Below, piece after piece: positions 63,556-64,000 of a DNA stretch of 64,000 nucleotides. Position 1 is the stretch's first letter. Each line of letters begins with the position of its first letter. The stretch lies in NCBI RefSeq assembly GCF_000208745.1, contig NC_030858.1, forward strand, positions 35,412,091 to 35,476,090, written 5' to 3'. The notes under the pieces were generated by a model. It did no database searches. It was not told the DNA's origin and worked only from the letters and a program-made list of their open reading frames with translations. The position numbers were made by a program, and so were the translations under genes. This stretch comes from Theobroma cacao (taxonomy: Eukaryota; Streptophyta; Magnoliopsida; Malvales; Malvaceae).

Positions 63556-64000
63556 ATAGCATGTTTGGTTGGGGGAATGGCTTTTATTCTCAAGAAATTT
63601 TAGTTCCTTTGTTTGGTTGAAAAATGATTTAAGGAATAGTCATTTCATAAGAATGACTATTCTTCAAAATCTTCCAAAACTAAAGAATAGCTAATACCAA
63701 CACCCCCCATGGTATTAGCTATTCCAAGGTTGAGGAATAAATTCAAAAATTAATAAAAACAAAAATACCCCTTACAAGTTTAAAAAATTACAACTTTGTT
63801 TGTATAAAATATTATTTTTCTCTCTCCTCTTTCTCTCACTTGATTCCAACTTTTAATAAAATATTAATATTAAATTATAAATAAATATTAACATTTAAAT
63901 TATAAATTATTAATAAAATAAATTATAAATTATTCCTATTTAAAAACAAAATAAATTAAAAATAAATAAACATAATATCATTTAAATTATATAAACAATA
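63556..64000. mobile_element. MITE-like repeat, cut by the window edge
   Basis: This begins with ATAGCATGTTTGGTTGGGGG, an end typical of plant non-autonomous DNA elements and similar to the ends of elements A and B. Inside there is an inverted motif GGAATAGTCATT/GAATGACTATTC around 63634-63665, then AT-rich sequence to the end of the window. The other end is not present, so its class and length are uncertain. Confidence 0.4.

Noticed and set aside
1..64000. CRISPR arrays, prokaryotic operons, tRNA or rRNA genes
   Set aside because: No regularly spaced repeats, ribosome-binding sites or complete tRNA cloverleafs were seen; the window is eukaryotic.

Overview
This window is nuclear DNA from a flowering plant, almost certainly a eudicot. 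It has multi-exon genes with short exons and AT-rich GT-AG introns, transposon relics between genes, and near full-length counterparts of Arabidopsis proteins. The species cannot be fixed from the sequence; a woody rosid would fit. I rebuilt the exon chains by hand for ABCG31 (24 exons, 1437 aa), DDB2 (11 exons, 557 aa), VLN1 (22 exons, 901 aa), CPT7-like (3), AIRP2 (5), NPC2 (3) and C3H42 (4). All stay in frame from start to stop. PRISE, AMT1, OTP81 and UGT71 are single-exon genes. Exon ends are hand-read and may be off by a base.

Layout. 0.5-1.7 kb: a PRISE-family short-chain reductase (+). 2.3-13.1 kb: the ABC transporter ABCG31 (-), tail-to-tail with PRISE. 14.9-20.1 kb: the UV-damage sensor DDB2 (-). 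20.1-26.0 kb: a gene-free AT-rich stretch with two related inverted-repeat elements and a dead LINE. 26.0-27.6 kb: a plastid-type cis-prenyltransferase (+). 27.6-30.3 kb: no gene seen. 30.3-32.7 kb: the RING E3 ligase AIRP2 (+), tail-to-tail with an AMT1 ammonium transporter at 33.1-34.5 kb (-). 35.4-38.8 kb: phospholipase NPC2 (-). 40.1-52.2 kb: villin VLN1 (-), divergent from the splicing factor C3H42/RBMX2 at 53.9-55.9 kb (+). 56.2-57.2 kb: an undescribed-looking but clearly dead CBM20 (starch-binding) pseudogene (-). 57.6-59.8 kb: the plastid RNA-editing factor OTP81 (-). 60.5-60.7 kb: a broken UGT fragment, next to an intact UGT71 glycosyltransferase at 61.8-63.2 kb (-). The right edge enters a repeat element.

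These are ordinary plant genes and not one pathway. The order is nevertheless informative: from memory, PRISE, DDB2, CPT7 and an AIRP2-like RING gene are neighbours in Arabidopsis (At5g58750 to At5g58787), while VLN1, ABCG31 and OTP81 lie together in At2g297-299. The window therefore looks like an ancestral block that Arabidopsis has split. ABCG31 and AIRP2 both have abscisic-acid roles in Arabidopsis.

I did not find a novel multi-gene system. The best leads are a PRISE enzyme lacking its expected catalytic lysine, an 11-nt microexon in VLN1, two GC-AG introns, an AMT1 with an unusual short N-terminus and a serine at the regulatory site, a CBM20 pseudogene, and a pair of related MITE-like elements.
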